From Gammaproteobacteria bacterium (lineage in GTDB: Bacteria > Pseudomonadota > Gammaproteobacteria > Ga0077536): DNA of 33,699 nt. The position numbers were made by a program, and so were the translations under genes. The notes below the pieces were generated by a model that searched no databases, was not told the origin of the DNA, and saw nothing but the letters and a program-made list of their open reading frames with translations. Location: assembly GCA_947450495.1 (NCBI GenBank), contig CANFVX010000004.1, positions 1 through 33,699 on the forward strand, written 5' to 3'. Position 1 is the first letter of the stretch. Each line of letters starts with the position of its first letter. Shown here in pieces: positions 25,663 to 33,699 of this stretch.

Positions 25663-27012
25663 TTACTGGAAGTTGGCGACGGACTGGATTTTAGTCGTCG
25701 GGCCAAAGGTGTTGCTGAAGCCGTAGAGGTCCATATCCACCTTGCCGCTCTGATGCACCTTGACCAGCGCCCAAGCGTACCAGCGGTCGTATTGGCTGGC
25801 GGTCGCCGGCTCGGACGAGCAGGACGTGGCCGCACCACCGGCGGTCGTGCCGGCGCAGCTGCGCTTGGCGTCGAACGGCGAACCGCCGGAACCCACCAGC
25901 ACCTGCCAGGGGTTCTTGCTGGTGTAAGTGTTGGTCGGATCCGCGTACTGGGCGACGCTGGTGGTGTGCTCGTGGCCGCAGAAGTAGGCGCCGTTGTACT
26001 GCGCCATCAGCTTCCAGAAGGCATTACGTGGGGCGACGTCCGCATCCAGACCGCCGGCCGCAATCGAACCGCTCGCCTGATAGTTGTACGTGAACGCCAT
26101 TTTGTGGCCGAACACGAAGTACTTCACAGCCTTGCCGGCGGTGACACCACGGGCGGCGGCGGCGCTGAAGTCGCTCGTCAACCAGCTGGTCGGGGCGTGG
26201 CCGTCGTTGCCGGTCGGGTCGGTATTGATCACGGCGAAGTGCAGGATGGCGCCGCCGGTTTCAAGATCGAACGAGTAGGTGAGGAAGGACTGGTCGGTGC
26301 CGCCGGTGGTGTCCGCCGTCTGCGGGGCGCTGGCCTGCGTCAAGCCGCTGACGTTGGTCGGGGTCTTGCCGACGATGCTGCTGAAGCGCTGGTTGGCGGT
26401 CAGGTCGCCAATCAGGTCGCTCATGTTGGCGCGGAAGGCGTTTTCGTTGTCGACGGTGGACTTCTTGTCGCCGTTGGCGCAGGCCACACCGTTCTTGGAG
26501 ATCGCGTTTTTGCACTGGGTCTCGTGGTTACCCGGCACCGGCATCATGTAGGTGCCGGTTTCCAGCGCGTTCGCCGCCATGCCGCGCCAGAAGGCGTACT
26601 GCACATAGAGCTGGGTAATGTCGGAGTTCACGACCGTGCTGATGGACGGGGCGGTGGACCAGCTGGCCGGCACGACCGGGTTCACATAGCCCATGATCAT
26701 GTCGCCGTTGATGAAGAACATCTTCGGCTTCTGGGCCTGCACGCTGCGCAGGATGCGGCCCCAGGCCTTGGAGTTTTGCAGCCAGATTTTGTCCTGGGTC
26801 AGCAGTTTGCCGCCAACGGTGGCCGGCGGGAGAATCTGGGTGGCGTCCGGGGAATCCGGGTCCTGACGGGTGTCGCCAACCGTGGCGAAGGAAAAGACGA
26901 CCGGGTCGGTTTCGACGGCATACGCGGCGGTGCCGACGGTGGCCATCACGGTGCCGAGCGCGAAGCCGGCGACGAGCCGCTTCAAGGCGGACTTGGGCTG
27001 GGAAACGAGCAT
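25663..27012 (-). CDS. Secreted metallophosphoesterase (calcineurin-like), paralog 2
   Basis: Same signal peptide type and motifs as paralog 1 (GDTRQ, NGDMIMG, PGNHETQC, FGHKMAF, CGHEHTT). 449 aa from MLVSQPKSALKRL at 27012; ORF-track start 27138 adds an unsupported N-terminus. Confidence 0.9.
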   Translation of the reverse strand: MLVSQPKSALKRLVAGFALGTVMATVGTAAYAVETDPVVFSFATVGDTRQDPDSPDATQILPPATVGGKLLTQDKIWLQNSKAWGRILRSVQAQKPKMFFINGDMIMGYVNPVVPASWSTAPSISTVVNSDITQLYVQYAFWRGMAANALETGTYMMPVPGNHETQCKNAISKNGVACANGDKKSTVDNENAFRANMSDLIGDLTANQRFSSIVGKTPTNVSGLTQASAPQTADTTGGTDQSFLTYSFDLETGGAILHFAVINTDPTGNDGHAPTSWLTSDFSAAAARGVTAGKAVKYFVFGHKMAFTYNYQASGSIAAGGLDADVAPRNAFWKLMAQYNGAYFCGHEHTTSVAQYADPTNTYTSKNPWQVLVGSGGSPFDAKRSCAGTTAGGAATSCSSEPATASQYDRWYAWALVKVHQSGKVDMDLYGFSNTFGPTTKIQSVANFQ

Positions 27013-27045
27013 TGCAGTACTCCTGAATGTTGGGGCTTGTGGATT

Positions 27046-27078
27046 GGAGCTCCGTCCCGGATTAGCGGGCACGGCTCC
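27046..27078 (-). promoter_or_regulatory. Hairpin in the 5' leader of metallophosphoesterase 2
   Basis: Minus strand GGAGC-CGT-g-CCCG-ctaatc-CGGG-ACG-ga-GCTCC, about 12 bp with small bulges, ending about 34 nt before the start codon. Confidence 0.35.
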
Positions 27079-27254
27079 CCGAACGACAGGTGACAAGCAA
27101 TGACGCCACCCTGCCTCCGGCCTCCTGATTCTGGCCAAGTGTTATGACGAGCCTGAGACCGCAGGCTGAAGATTCGGCCTAAAAATTTGCGGCTACCAGG
27201 CGCGATGGCCGGTGCGCATTGAGGACTCTCCCGCCGCGGCGGCGCCCTCCGCGC

Positions 27255-29006
27255 TCAGACCGGCAGTTCGCCGCCCTCACGCTGCAGCCGATGCAGCCGG
27301 GCATAGCTCCCGCCGGCGGCGATGAGTTGCTGATGGGAGCCCTGCTCGACGATCCGGCCGTGTTCGATAACGACGATGCGGTCGCAGGCTTCGATGGTCG
27401 AGAGCCGGTGGGCCACGATGAGACAGGTGCGGCCCTTACGGAGCACACCCAGCGCCTGCTGGATGCGGCGCTCGGATTCGGCGTCGAGCGCGGAGGTCGC
27501 TTCATCCAGAATCAGAATCGGCGCGTCTTTCAGCAGCGCGCGCGCAATCGCCAGCCGTTGGCGCTGACCGCCCGAGAGTCGCAGCCCATCGTCGCCGATC
27601 ACGGTCTCGAAGCCGCGCGGCAGGGCCTGCACGAAGTCGGTCACGAAGGCGGCCTCGGCGGCGGCGGCAATCTCGGCGTCGGATTTCGTCCGCAGGCTGC
27701 CATAGGCGATGTTGTGGGCGACGGTGTCGTTAAACAGCACGACATGCTGGCCGACGTAGGCGATGGTCTCGCGCAAGCCGGCTAAGTCCAGCGTGTCGAT
27801 GGGAATGTCGTCGATGAGAATCCGCCCGGCCTGCGGCACATAAAAGCGCGGCACCAGATTCACCAGACTGGTTTTACCGCCGCCCGACGCGCCGACCAGC
27901 GCCACCGATTCGCCGGCGGCGATCTCAAGATTGAGGTCGCTCAGAATCAGCCGGTTGTCGTAGCCGAAGTTCACGTGCTCAAAGCGGATGGCGCCTCGCA
28001 CGGTGTCCGGCAGGCGGGCGGTGCCGCCCGTTTCCGGGGTTTCGTCCATCAGCGCGAAAAAGCTCTCGCTCGCGGCGAGGCCGCGCTGCAGGTGCTCATT
28101 TACGCCCGTGACCCGCTTGATGGGCGCCAGCAGCATCGCGGTCGCGGCCACGAACGAGACGAAATCCCCGCGCGAGAGCTGGCCGGCGGCCGCTTCCTTC
28201 AAGGCAAACGCCATCATCACCCCAAGCCCCAGCGCGATGATGACCTGCAGCGCGGGCTCGGTGCCGGCGGCGGTGCCGATGACTTTCATCTGCAGCTTGC
28301 GCGCGTTGTTGATAGCGCGCCCGAAGCGCTCGGTCTCGTAGGCCTGCCCGCCGAACACTTTGACATCGCGCTGCCCGCCGATGGCTTCCTCGGTGACGAT
28401 AGTGATCTCGCCCATCGAGTCCTGAAGCCGCCGGCTGCTGCTGCGCAGGCGCTGGGACACGCGGCTGATGAGCAGCGCGATAAACGGCCCCATCACGAGC
28501 AGGAACAGCGCCAGGCGCCAGTTCAGAAACAGCATGTAGCCGGTAAGCGCCACCAGCAGCACGGTGTCTTTGACCAGCACGGTCAGCACGTGGGTGGCGG
28601 CCTGCGCGACCTGGGTCACATCGAAGGTGAACTTGGACATCAACTCCCCGGCTGCCCGCTGGTCGTAGAAGCGGGCCGGGAGGGTGATGAGCGCGCTGAA
28701 CATTTCGCGGCGGATATCCCGCATCACGCGCTGAGCGACGTCCGCCAGCCCCACGGTAGCGACATAGCTCAAGCCCCCGCGAACGGCGAGCAAAACAGTG
28801 AGCGCGAGCGGGATGAGCAAGAGCTGCAGGCCGCGATCGGCGCCAAATTCATGGTCCACCAGATAGCGCAGGAAGGCCGGGAGCACCCATTCGGTGGAAC
28901 CCAGCGCCACCATGCCGAGCAGAGACCCCAGAAAGACGGTCCGATACGGTTTGAGGTAGGCGAGTAGTCTGAGGTATAGCCGGGTGCTGTCGGTCGCGGG
29001 ATCCAT
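27255..29006 (-). CDS. msbA: Lipid A/lipid ABC exporter, MsbA-like (fused TM and ATPase domains)
   Basis: TM half followed by Walker A ALVGASGGGKTSLVNLVPRFY, signature LRLSGGQRQRLAIARALLKDAPILILDEATSALD, H-loop VAHRLSTIEACDRIVVIEHGRIVEQGSHQQL. Start MDPATDSTRL at 29006. Confidence 0.9.
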   Translation of the reverse strand: MDPATDSTRLYLRLLAYLKPYRTVFLGSLLGMVALGSTEWVLPAFLRYLVDHEFGADRGLQLLLIPLALTVLLAVRGGLSYVATVGLADVAQRVMRDIRREMFSALITLPARFYDQRAAGELMSKFTFDVTQVAQAATHVLTVLVKDTVLLVALTGYMLFLNWRLALFLLVMGPFIALLISRVSQRLRSSSRRLQDSMGEITIVTEEAIGGQRDVKVFGGQAYETERFGRAINNARKLQMKVIGTAAGTEPALQVIIALGLGVMMAFALKEAAAGQLSRGDFVSFVAATAMLLAPIKRVTGVNEHLQRGLAASESFFALMDETPETGGTARLPDTVRGAIRFEHVNFGYDNRLILSDLNLEIAAGESVALVGASGGGKTSLVNLVPRFYVPQAGRILIDDIPIDTLDLAGLRETIAYVGQHVVLFNDTVAHNIAYGSLRTKSDAEIAAAAEAAFVTDFVQALPRGFETVIGDDGLRLSGGQRQRLAIARALLKDAPILILDEATSALDAESERRIQQALGVLRKGRTCLIVAHRLSTIEACDRIVVIEHGRIVEQGSHQQLIAAGGSYARLHRLQREGGELPV

Positions 29007-29085
29007 CACGCTACTATGCCCAAGGCCCTGCCGGTTTGCACCCCGCGGCGGCCAGGCGCAAGCGATACCGAGAGGCTTCCCGCCC

Positions 29086-29973
29086 ATGAGTGAAAAACAT
29101 CCCATCGTTGCGGTGACCGGCTCGTCCGGCGCTGGTACTTCCAGCGTCACCACCGCGTTTGAGCATATCTTCCAGCGTCAGCGTCTCAGCGCGGCGTGGA
29201 TTGAGGGCGATAGCCTGCATCGACACGATCGCGCCCGCATGGCCCGCGAGGTGGAGCTTGCGGCGCAGGAAGGCCGCACGCTCACCCACTTCGGGCCGGA
29301 CGGCAATCTGTTTAACGAGCTCGTCGAACTCTTCCGGGGCTATGGCGAGACCGGCACCGGACGGCGACGGCATTATCTGCATACGCCGGAAGACGCGCTC
29401 GAGCACGGCGGCGATCCCGGCACTTTCACCCCCTGGGAAGCGCTGCCCGAGCACTCCGATTTGCTGTTCTACGAGGGCCTGCACGGCGGTCTGGTGACCG
29501 AAGACCACAACGTCGCCCGTCACGTCGACCTGCTGATTGGCGTGGTGCCGATCATCAATCTCGAGTGGATCCAGAAAATTCATCGCGACCGCGCCGTGCG
29601 CGGCTACAGCGCCGAGACCGCCACGCAGATGATCCTCCGCCGCATGCCCGACTACGTGCACTACATCTGCCCGCAGTTCTCGCGCACGGATATCAATTTC
29701 CAGCGCATCCCGACTATCGATACCTCGAACCCCTTCACCGCCAGCGAAATCCCCACCAACGACGAAAGCATGGTGGTGATCCAGATTGCCAATCTGCAGA
29801 AGTTAAAGCCGGATTTCCGCGCCCTGCTGGAGATGCTGCAGGGCTCGTTCATGTCGCGGCCAGATACGCTGGTGGTGCCGGCGGGCAAGAACGTGTTTGC
29901 GATGGAGCTCCTGCTGGCGCCGGCGATCGGGCGCCTGATCGAGCGCCGCAACCAGATCCGCGCCGGGTGCTAA
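29086..29973 (+). CDS. prkB: Phosphoribulokinase (PrkB/CbbP type I)
   Basis: PIVAVTGSSGAGTSSVTTAFEHIF, IEGDSLHRHDRARM, THFGPDGNLFNELVELFRGYGETGTGRRRHYLHTPEDA, LLFYEGLHGG, LLIGVVPIINLEWIQKIHRD. Confidence 0.92.
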   Translation: MSEKHPIVAVTGSSGAGTSSVTTAFEHIFQRQRLSAAWIEGDSLHRHDRARMAREVELAAQEGRTLTHFGPDGNLFNELVELFRGYGETGTGRRRHYLHTPEDALEHGGDPGTFTPWEALPEHSDLLFYEGLHGGLVTEDHNVARHVDLLIGVVPIINLEWIQKIHRDRAVRGYSAETATQMILRRMPDYVHYICPQFSRTDINFQRIPTIDTSNPFTASEIPTNDESMVVIQIANLQKLKPDFRALLEMLQGSFMSRPDTLVVPAGKNVFAMELLLAPAIGRLIERRNQIRAGC

Positions 29974-31187
29974 TCCAGTACGCCGCCCAACTGTAGGAGC
30001 GGCGGTTCGCGGCCGAGGGCGGCCGACGTGGCGTGTTCGAGTCCGCGCTGACGGTACTGTTGTGCCAGCCGGGTGTCGCCCAATTCATCGCAGGCGTCGG
30101 CCAGCAGGCGCCAGACCAGCGGCGAGGGGGCGAGCCTGCTCAAGGTTTCCAGATAGGCCCGCGCCTTGCCCCACAGTTGCTGTGAAAGACACAAGCGACC
30201 CAGGCTCAGCAGTAGCGCCGGATCTTCCTGATGCTGTTCGAGCCAGCGTTCGGCACGTGCCAGCGCGCCGCGCACTTCATTGCCGTCCAGATCGCCGTAG
30301 AGGGCGATGAGTCGCGTGTGCCATTGGGTGCTGAGTGCCTTGCGCAGCACTTCTTCCGCGCCGGCCTGACTCCCCGCCTTGAGCAGGGCGCGGGCGTAGA
30401 CGGCAACGATGGCCGGGTTCTCGCGCAGTCGCCGGGCCAGCCCTGACCACACGCGGGCCAGCTCCGCCGGCACGCTGGCTACCGCTTCCAGCCGGCGCAC
30501 CGCCAGCTCGGTCTCCAGTTCATCGAGTCGCGCCGGCGGATGTACCTTGCGTTTGCGGAGCACGGGCAGGAGCGACTGCAGGTCGGCAAATCGACCCTGC
30601 AGGGTGAGCAGCCGCTGGCGCAGCAGCAAGACCTGAGGCTGCTCGCCGTGACGGACCAGCAGCGGCGCGAGGGCCGCGTCGGCGGCGACCAAATCGCCGT
30701 CGTCCAACAGCATCTCCGTACGTCGAATGCCCAGTGCGAGCGCGGATTCTTTGGTGTCGCCGGTGGCCAGCGCCAGCAGCGCATCGCGTCGTCCGCTGGC
30801 CTGCTGGGCGTGGGCCGCCTGCGCCGCCGCCAGATATTGCAGGGTGGAACGCTCACCGCCACGGCCGAGCAGGCGTTCGGCGCGCGGATAGTCGCCGGCC
30901 ACCAGCGCCAGCAAGCCCGATTCCAGCCGCTCGCCGGCCAAGCGGCGCGCCCGCGCCTGCCGCCAGCGCCGGAAGCGGGAACGAATGGTGAGCAGCCGCC
31001 AGGCCTGACGCAGCAGCCAGCTGAGCAACAAAGCGCCCACCACCGCGAGCACTACAAACAGGCTGAGACTGAGCCGCAGCGAGGTGCCGTCAACGCTAAT
31101 TGCGACCACGCCCGGATGGGCGGCAATCAGCTGACCCAGCGCCACCGCGCCGGCCAGCGCGGCCAGTGCCAGCAGCAGGAACTTCAA
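29970..31187 (-). CDS. hemY: HemY-like tetratricopeptide membrane protein of heme biosynthesis operon
   Basis: Two N-terminal TM segments, WRLLTIRSRFRRWRQARARRLAGERLESGLLALVAGDYPRAERLL, TPR-like repeats; hemC-D-X-Y order. TTG start overlapping the hemX stop. Confidence 0.88.
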   Translation of the reverse strand: MKFLLLALAALAGAVALGQLIAAHPGVVAISVDGTSLRLSLSLFVVLAVVGALLLSWLLRQAWRLLTIRSRFRRWRQARARRLAGERLESGLLALVAGDYPRAERLLGRGGERSTLQYLAAAQAAHAQQASGRRDALLALATGDTKESALALGIRRTEMLLDDGDLVAADAALAPLLVRHGEQPQVLLLRQRLLTLQGRFADLQSLLPVLRKRKVHPPARLDELETELAVRRLEAVASVPAELARVWSGLARRLRENPAIVAVYARALLKAGSQAGAEEVLRKALSTQWHTRLIALYGDLDGNEVRGALARAERWLEQHQEDPALLLSLGRLCLSQQLWGKARAYLETLSRLAPSPLVWRLLADACDELGDTRLAQQYRQRGLEHATSAALGREPPLLQLGGVLD

Positions 31188-32215
31188 GGCGCGGCCTCGG
31201 CCCGCGCGGCCGTGGCGGCATCCGGCGCGCCAAGGGCAGGCAGATCAGGGTTGAGGTCTATCCCCATCAGGCTCGCGAGCCGCCGGGTCGCGTCCTGCAC
31301 TTCAGGGGCGGCAGGATCGAAGCCTTCGGCGATTGCGGCTTGCGCCGCCTGCAGGGCTTCGTCGCGGGTGGTCATGTCGCGCGCCAGCACGGCCAGGCGG
31401 GCGGCTTCCAGACTCAGACGCAGACGCTCGCGGGCGAGGCTCGCGTGCATCGGGTCGAGCAAGGGGTCGCCACTACTGCCGAGCTTCCGAATCTCGACCA
31501 GCGAGCGCAGGTCATGCCAGATGGCATCAAGCACGCTGCGCCAGCCGATGGTCTCCCCCGCAACCGGTGCCGCATCTTCCGGCGCGGTGGCCGGCGTGGT
31601 CGGGAGCGCCGCCACCGGCCACTCGCGACTCGCGCGGGCCAGCTCGCCGAAGCTGCTCGCCATGCCGGTGAGGTCGGCGTCGTGAAACGCGCCGAGCTGC
31701 GCGAGGTCGCGCGCAATCGCCAGGCCCAGCGCTGAGTCCGGTGCCGACAGCCTTGCGCGGGCCAGATTGAGCGCCGCGCTGGCGCCGGCGATGTCGCGGG
31801 CCAGTTGCAAGCGTTGTTCGGCGAGCCCGATGAGGGCGGTGGCATCATTCAGCGCGAGTTGCGCGAAGACGTTGCCATCAACTTTGGGCAGCTCGGCTTG
31901 CGCAGCCTGCGCGGCGGCGAGCGCGGTCAGTTTGGCTTCCAGCGCCGAAAAGCGCTCATCCATACTCGTCGCCGCGTCACGCTGAGCGCTCAGGGTGGTC
32001 TGGGCGCTCGCCAGTGCGTTCTGCGCGGAGGCTTTGGCCTGTGAGAGTTGACTGACTTCTGCCTCCAGCGCGGCAACTTTGGCGTCGGCGGTGTCGGTGG
32101 CGCGCTGCCAGAGCACGAAGCCCCCGGCGCCTGCGGCAATCACCGGCAGGAGTAGCAGCCACCGGCGCGACTTGCGCGGGGCGGCGGGCGGGGTGAGGGC
32201 TGCGTTATCGTTCAT
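31184..32215 (-). CDS. hemX: HemX-like protein
   Basis: Single N-terminal TM (RRWLLLLPVIAAGAGGFVLW), coiled-coil, LARARLSAPDSALGLAIARDLAQLGAF; located between hemD and hemY. Confidence 0.87.
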   Translation of the reverse strand: MNDNAALTPPAAPRKSRRWLLLLPVIAAGAGGFVLWQRATDTADAKVAALEAEVSQLSQAKASAQNALASAQTTLSAQRDAATSMDERFSALEAKLTALAAAQAAQAELPKVDGNVFAQLALNDATALIGLAEQRLQLARDIAGASAALNLARARLSAPDSALGLAIARDLAQLGAFHDADLTGMASSFGELARASREWPVAALPTTPATAPEDAAPVAGETIGWRSVLDAIWHDLRSLVEIRKLGSSGDPLLDPMHASLARERLRLSLEAARLAVLARDMTTRDEALQAAQAAIAEGFDPAAPEVQDATRRLASLMGIDLNPDLPALGAPDAATAARAEAAP

Positions 32216-33005
32216 CGGCCACCCAGCGCTCGATGGCGTTCAGCAGGCTCGCGTCGGCCGGGCTCTCGACCACCACGGGTTCGCGGCTGAAGCCGAGGCG
32301 TTCCACTTCCTGCGCGGTGCGGGCGCCCGCCACGAGCAGCGGCATGGTGTAGAGCATGTCGAGATTCTCCTGATCGATTTGCGCTGCCAGATGGGTCAGC
32401 GACTCGAGACTGGTGATAAGCCCAAGGTCTGGCCGCTCGACCCCGTTGGCGCGCAGGATGTCGGCCAAGGGTTCGACCGGCGGGGTGCGCGCGTAGACCT
32501 CACAGTAATCGACCGTCGCGCCGCGCTGTAGCAGTTTCTGGGCGAGCAGTTCGCGGCCCCCAACGCCACGCACGATTAAGACCCGTTTGCCGGCAATTGC
32601 GCTGCCGGCGAGGCCCGGCAGTTTGAGCAAGCCTTCGCTGGTGAAGTCGGTGGGCGGGCTGATGACCTTGGCCACGCCCAGCCCCTTTAACTGCGACTCA
32701 CTGCCGCCACCCACCGCGTAGACCGTGCAGTGGGCCAGTGACTGACCCATCTCATGGATCAGTCGAACCCCGAATTCAGCGGCGTTGCGACTCACAAAAA
32801 TCACCACCTGATACTCGGCCAGTCGCGCGATGAGCGCGCGCGGCGCCGGCTCATGCCCGCGGCCCTGAATCACGATCATCGGCGCGAAGATGGCCTTGCC
32901 GCCCCGCTCGGCGATGGCGTTCAGCAGCGTTTGCGCCTGCTCTGCCGGCCGGGTGACGAGAATCGAGTAGCCCTCAAGGCTGCGGGCCTGCCCGTCGCCG
33001 CTCAT
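32205..33005 (-). CDS. hemD: Uroporphyrinogen-III synthase HemD
   Basis: YSILVTRPAEQAQTLLNAIAERGGKAIFAPMIVIQ, VIFVSRNAAEFGVRLI, YAVGGGSESQLKGLGVAKVISP, VLIVRGVGGRELLAQKLLQRGATVDYCEVYART. Start 33005. Confidence 0.92.
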   Translation of the reverse strand: MSGDGQARSLEGYSILVTRPAEQAQTLLNAIAERGGKAIFAPMIVIQGRGHEPAPRALIARLAEYQVVIFVSRNAAEFGVRLIHEMGQSLAHCTVYAVGGGSESQLKGLGVAKVISPPTDFTSEGLLKLPGLAGSAIAGKRVLIVRGVGGRELLAQKLLQRGATVDYCEVYARTPPVEPLADILRANGVERPDLGLITSLESLTHLAAQIDQENLDMLYTMPLLVAGARTAQEVERLGFSREPVVVESPADASLLNAIERWVADER

Positions 33006-33045
33006 GCAGCGAGCTTCCGGGCGAAGATAGCGTGCAGCGCGTTCA

Positions 33046-33699
33046 TCAGTGGGCGCCGATTGCCGCCAGCAGTTCGCCTGCGCCATCGGCCAACAAGGCT
33101 TCGGCGACCGCCACGCCCAGCGCATGCGCCTCGGCGCGGGGGCCGCGACGGGTCGCGTGCAGGGTCTTCAAACCATCGAGGCTGGCCACCAGCCCGCGCA
33201 CTTCCAGCTGGTCACCGGTGAGGATGGCGTGACCCGCGATCGGCACCTGACACCCGCCCTGCAAGCGCGCGTTCAATGCGCGCTCGGCGGCCACCACGGC
33301 GCTGGCGTTGGCGTCATTCAGTCCGGCAATGAGGCCCTCGATGCGCGAGTCACCCCGCCGGCATTCAATGCCAATCACGCCTTGGGCGATCGCGGGCAGC
33401 ATCTCCGCCGGTTCGAACGCGGCGCTCACGCCCTGGGTCAGGCCCAGACGCTTCAAGCCGGCGAGGGCCAGCACAATGCCGTCGAATTCGCCGCGCGCGA
33501 GCTTTTCGAGCCGGGTGGTGACATTGCCGCGCAAATCGCGCAGTTCAAGGTCCGGCCTAAGCGCCAGCAGCTGGCTGCGCCGACGCAGGCTCGACGTGCC
33601 CACAATCGCGCCCTGCGGCAGACCTTGCAGCCCGCCGGGGTGGCTGGAGAGCAGGCAGTCGCGCGGGTCTTCGCGTTCCAGCACCACGGGAATATGCAG
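33046..33699 (-). CDS. hemC: Hydroxymethylbilane synthase HemC (N-terminus beyond the right edge)
   Basis: GAIVGTSSLRRRSQLLALRPDLELRDLRGNVTTRLEKLARGEFDGIVLALAGLKRLGL, dipyrromethane cofactor loop LQGGCQVPIAGHA. Frame stays open to 33699 (LHIPVVLERED). Confidence 0.95.
   Translation of the reverse strand: MHIPVVLEREDPRDCLLSSHPGGLQGLPQGAIVGTSSLRRRSQLLALRPDLELRDLRGNVTTRLEKLARGEFDGIVLALAGLKRLGLTQGVSAAFEPAEMLPAIAQGVIGIECRRGDSRIEGLIAGLNDANASAVVAAERALNARLQGGCQVPIAGHAILTGDQLEVRGLVASLDGLKTLHATRRGPRAEAHALGVAVAEALLADGAGELLAAIGAH

Noticed and set aside
23674-27093. Two mutually similar plus-strand ORFs (23674-24693 and 25636-27093) that could look like a conserved gene pair
   Set aside because: They are antisense to the two phosphoesterase paralogs, so their similarity is a by-product of the duplication on the minus strand.
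27124-27160. Full Pho box upstream of metallophosphoesterase 2
   Set aside because: Only one half-site is reasonable; spacing and sequence of the second half do not fit the 11-bp repeat, so not called as a feature.
27231-27242. CCGCCGCGGCGG palindrome just after msbA
   Set aside because: Short, pure-GC palindrome expected often in such DNA; no T tract, so not called as a terminator.
1-33699. Mobile elements, CRISPR arrays, tRNA/rRNA genes
   Set aside because: No transposase or integrase motifs, no regularly spaced repeats and no recognisable tRNA or rRNA sequence were seen.

Overview
The window is a GC-rich, densely coded bacterial chromosome segment, probably proteobacterial (hemCDXY, uvrD, pmbA, msbA, hpn genes). 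No rRNA, tRNA, CRISPR array, transposase or phage module was seen. Left to right: (i) a minus-strand CbbQ/NorQ-type AAA+ ATPase with a CbbO/NorD-type VWA protein that runs off the left edge and is missing from the supplied ORF track; (ii) a membrane-anchored diheme cytochrome c5-like protein made of two near-identical domains; (iii) uvrD and pmbA; (iv) a MoxR-DUF58-transglutaminase (TgpA-like) operon; (v) DUF4399 and DUF1330 proteins, a CaiB/BaiF CoA-transferase and a type I Baeyer-Villiger-type monooxygenase; (vi) a partial hopanoid-tailoring cluster in the order hpnK-hpnL-hpnI-hpnJ; (vii) a compact minus-strand operon of HSL-type hydrolase, VOC protein, nitroreductase and glutathionyl-hydroquinone reductase; (viii) two tandem paralogous secreted metallophosphoesterases of equal length (449 aa) flanking a PEP-CTERM protein, with near-identical terminators; (ix) msbA-like ABC exporter, phosphoribulokinase and hemCDXY, with hemC cut by the right edge. 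The best candidate for an undescribed system is the phosphoesterase / PEP-CTERM / phosphoesterase locus. The CbbQO-like pair, found without neighbouring Rubisco or nor genes, is the second. All calls come from reading motifs in the translations; no database search was run.
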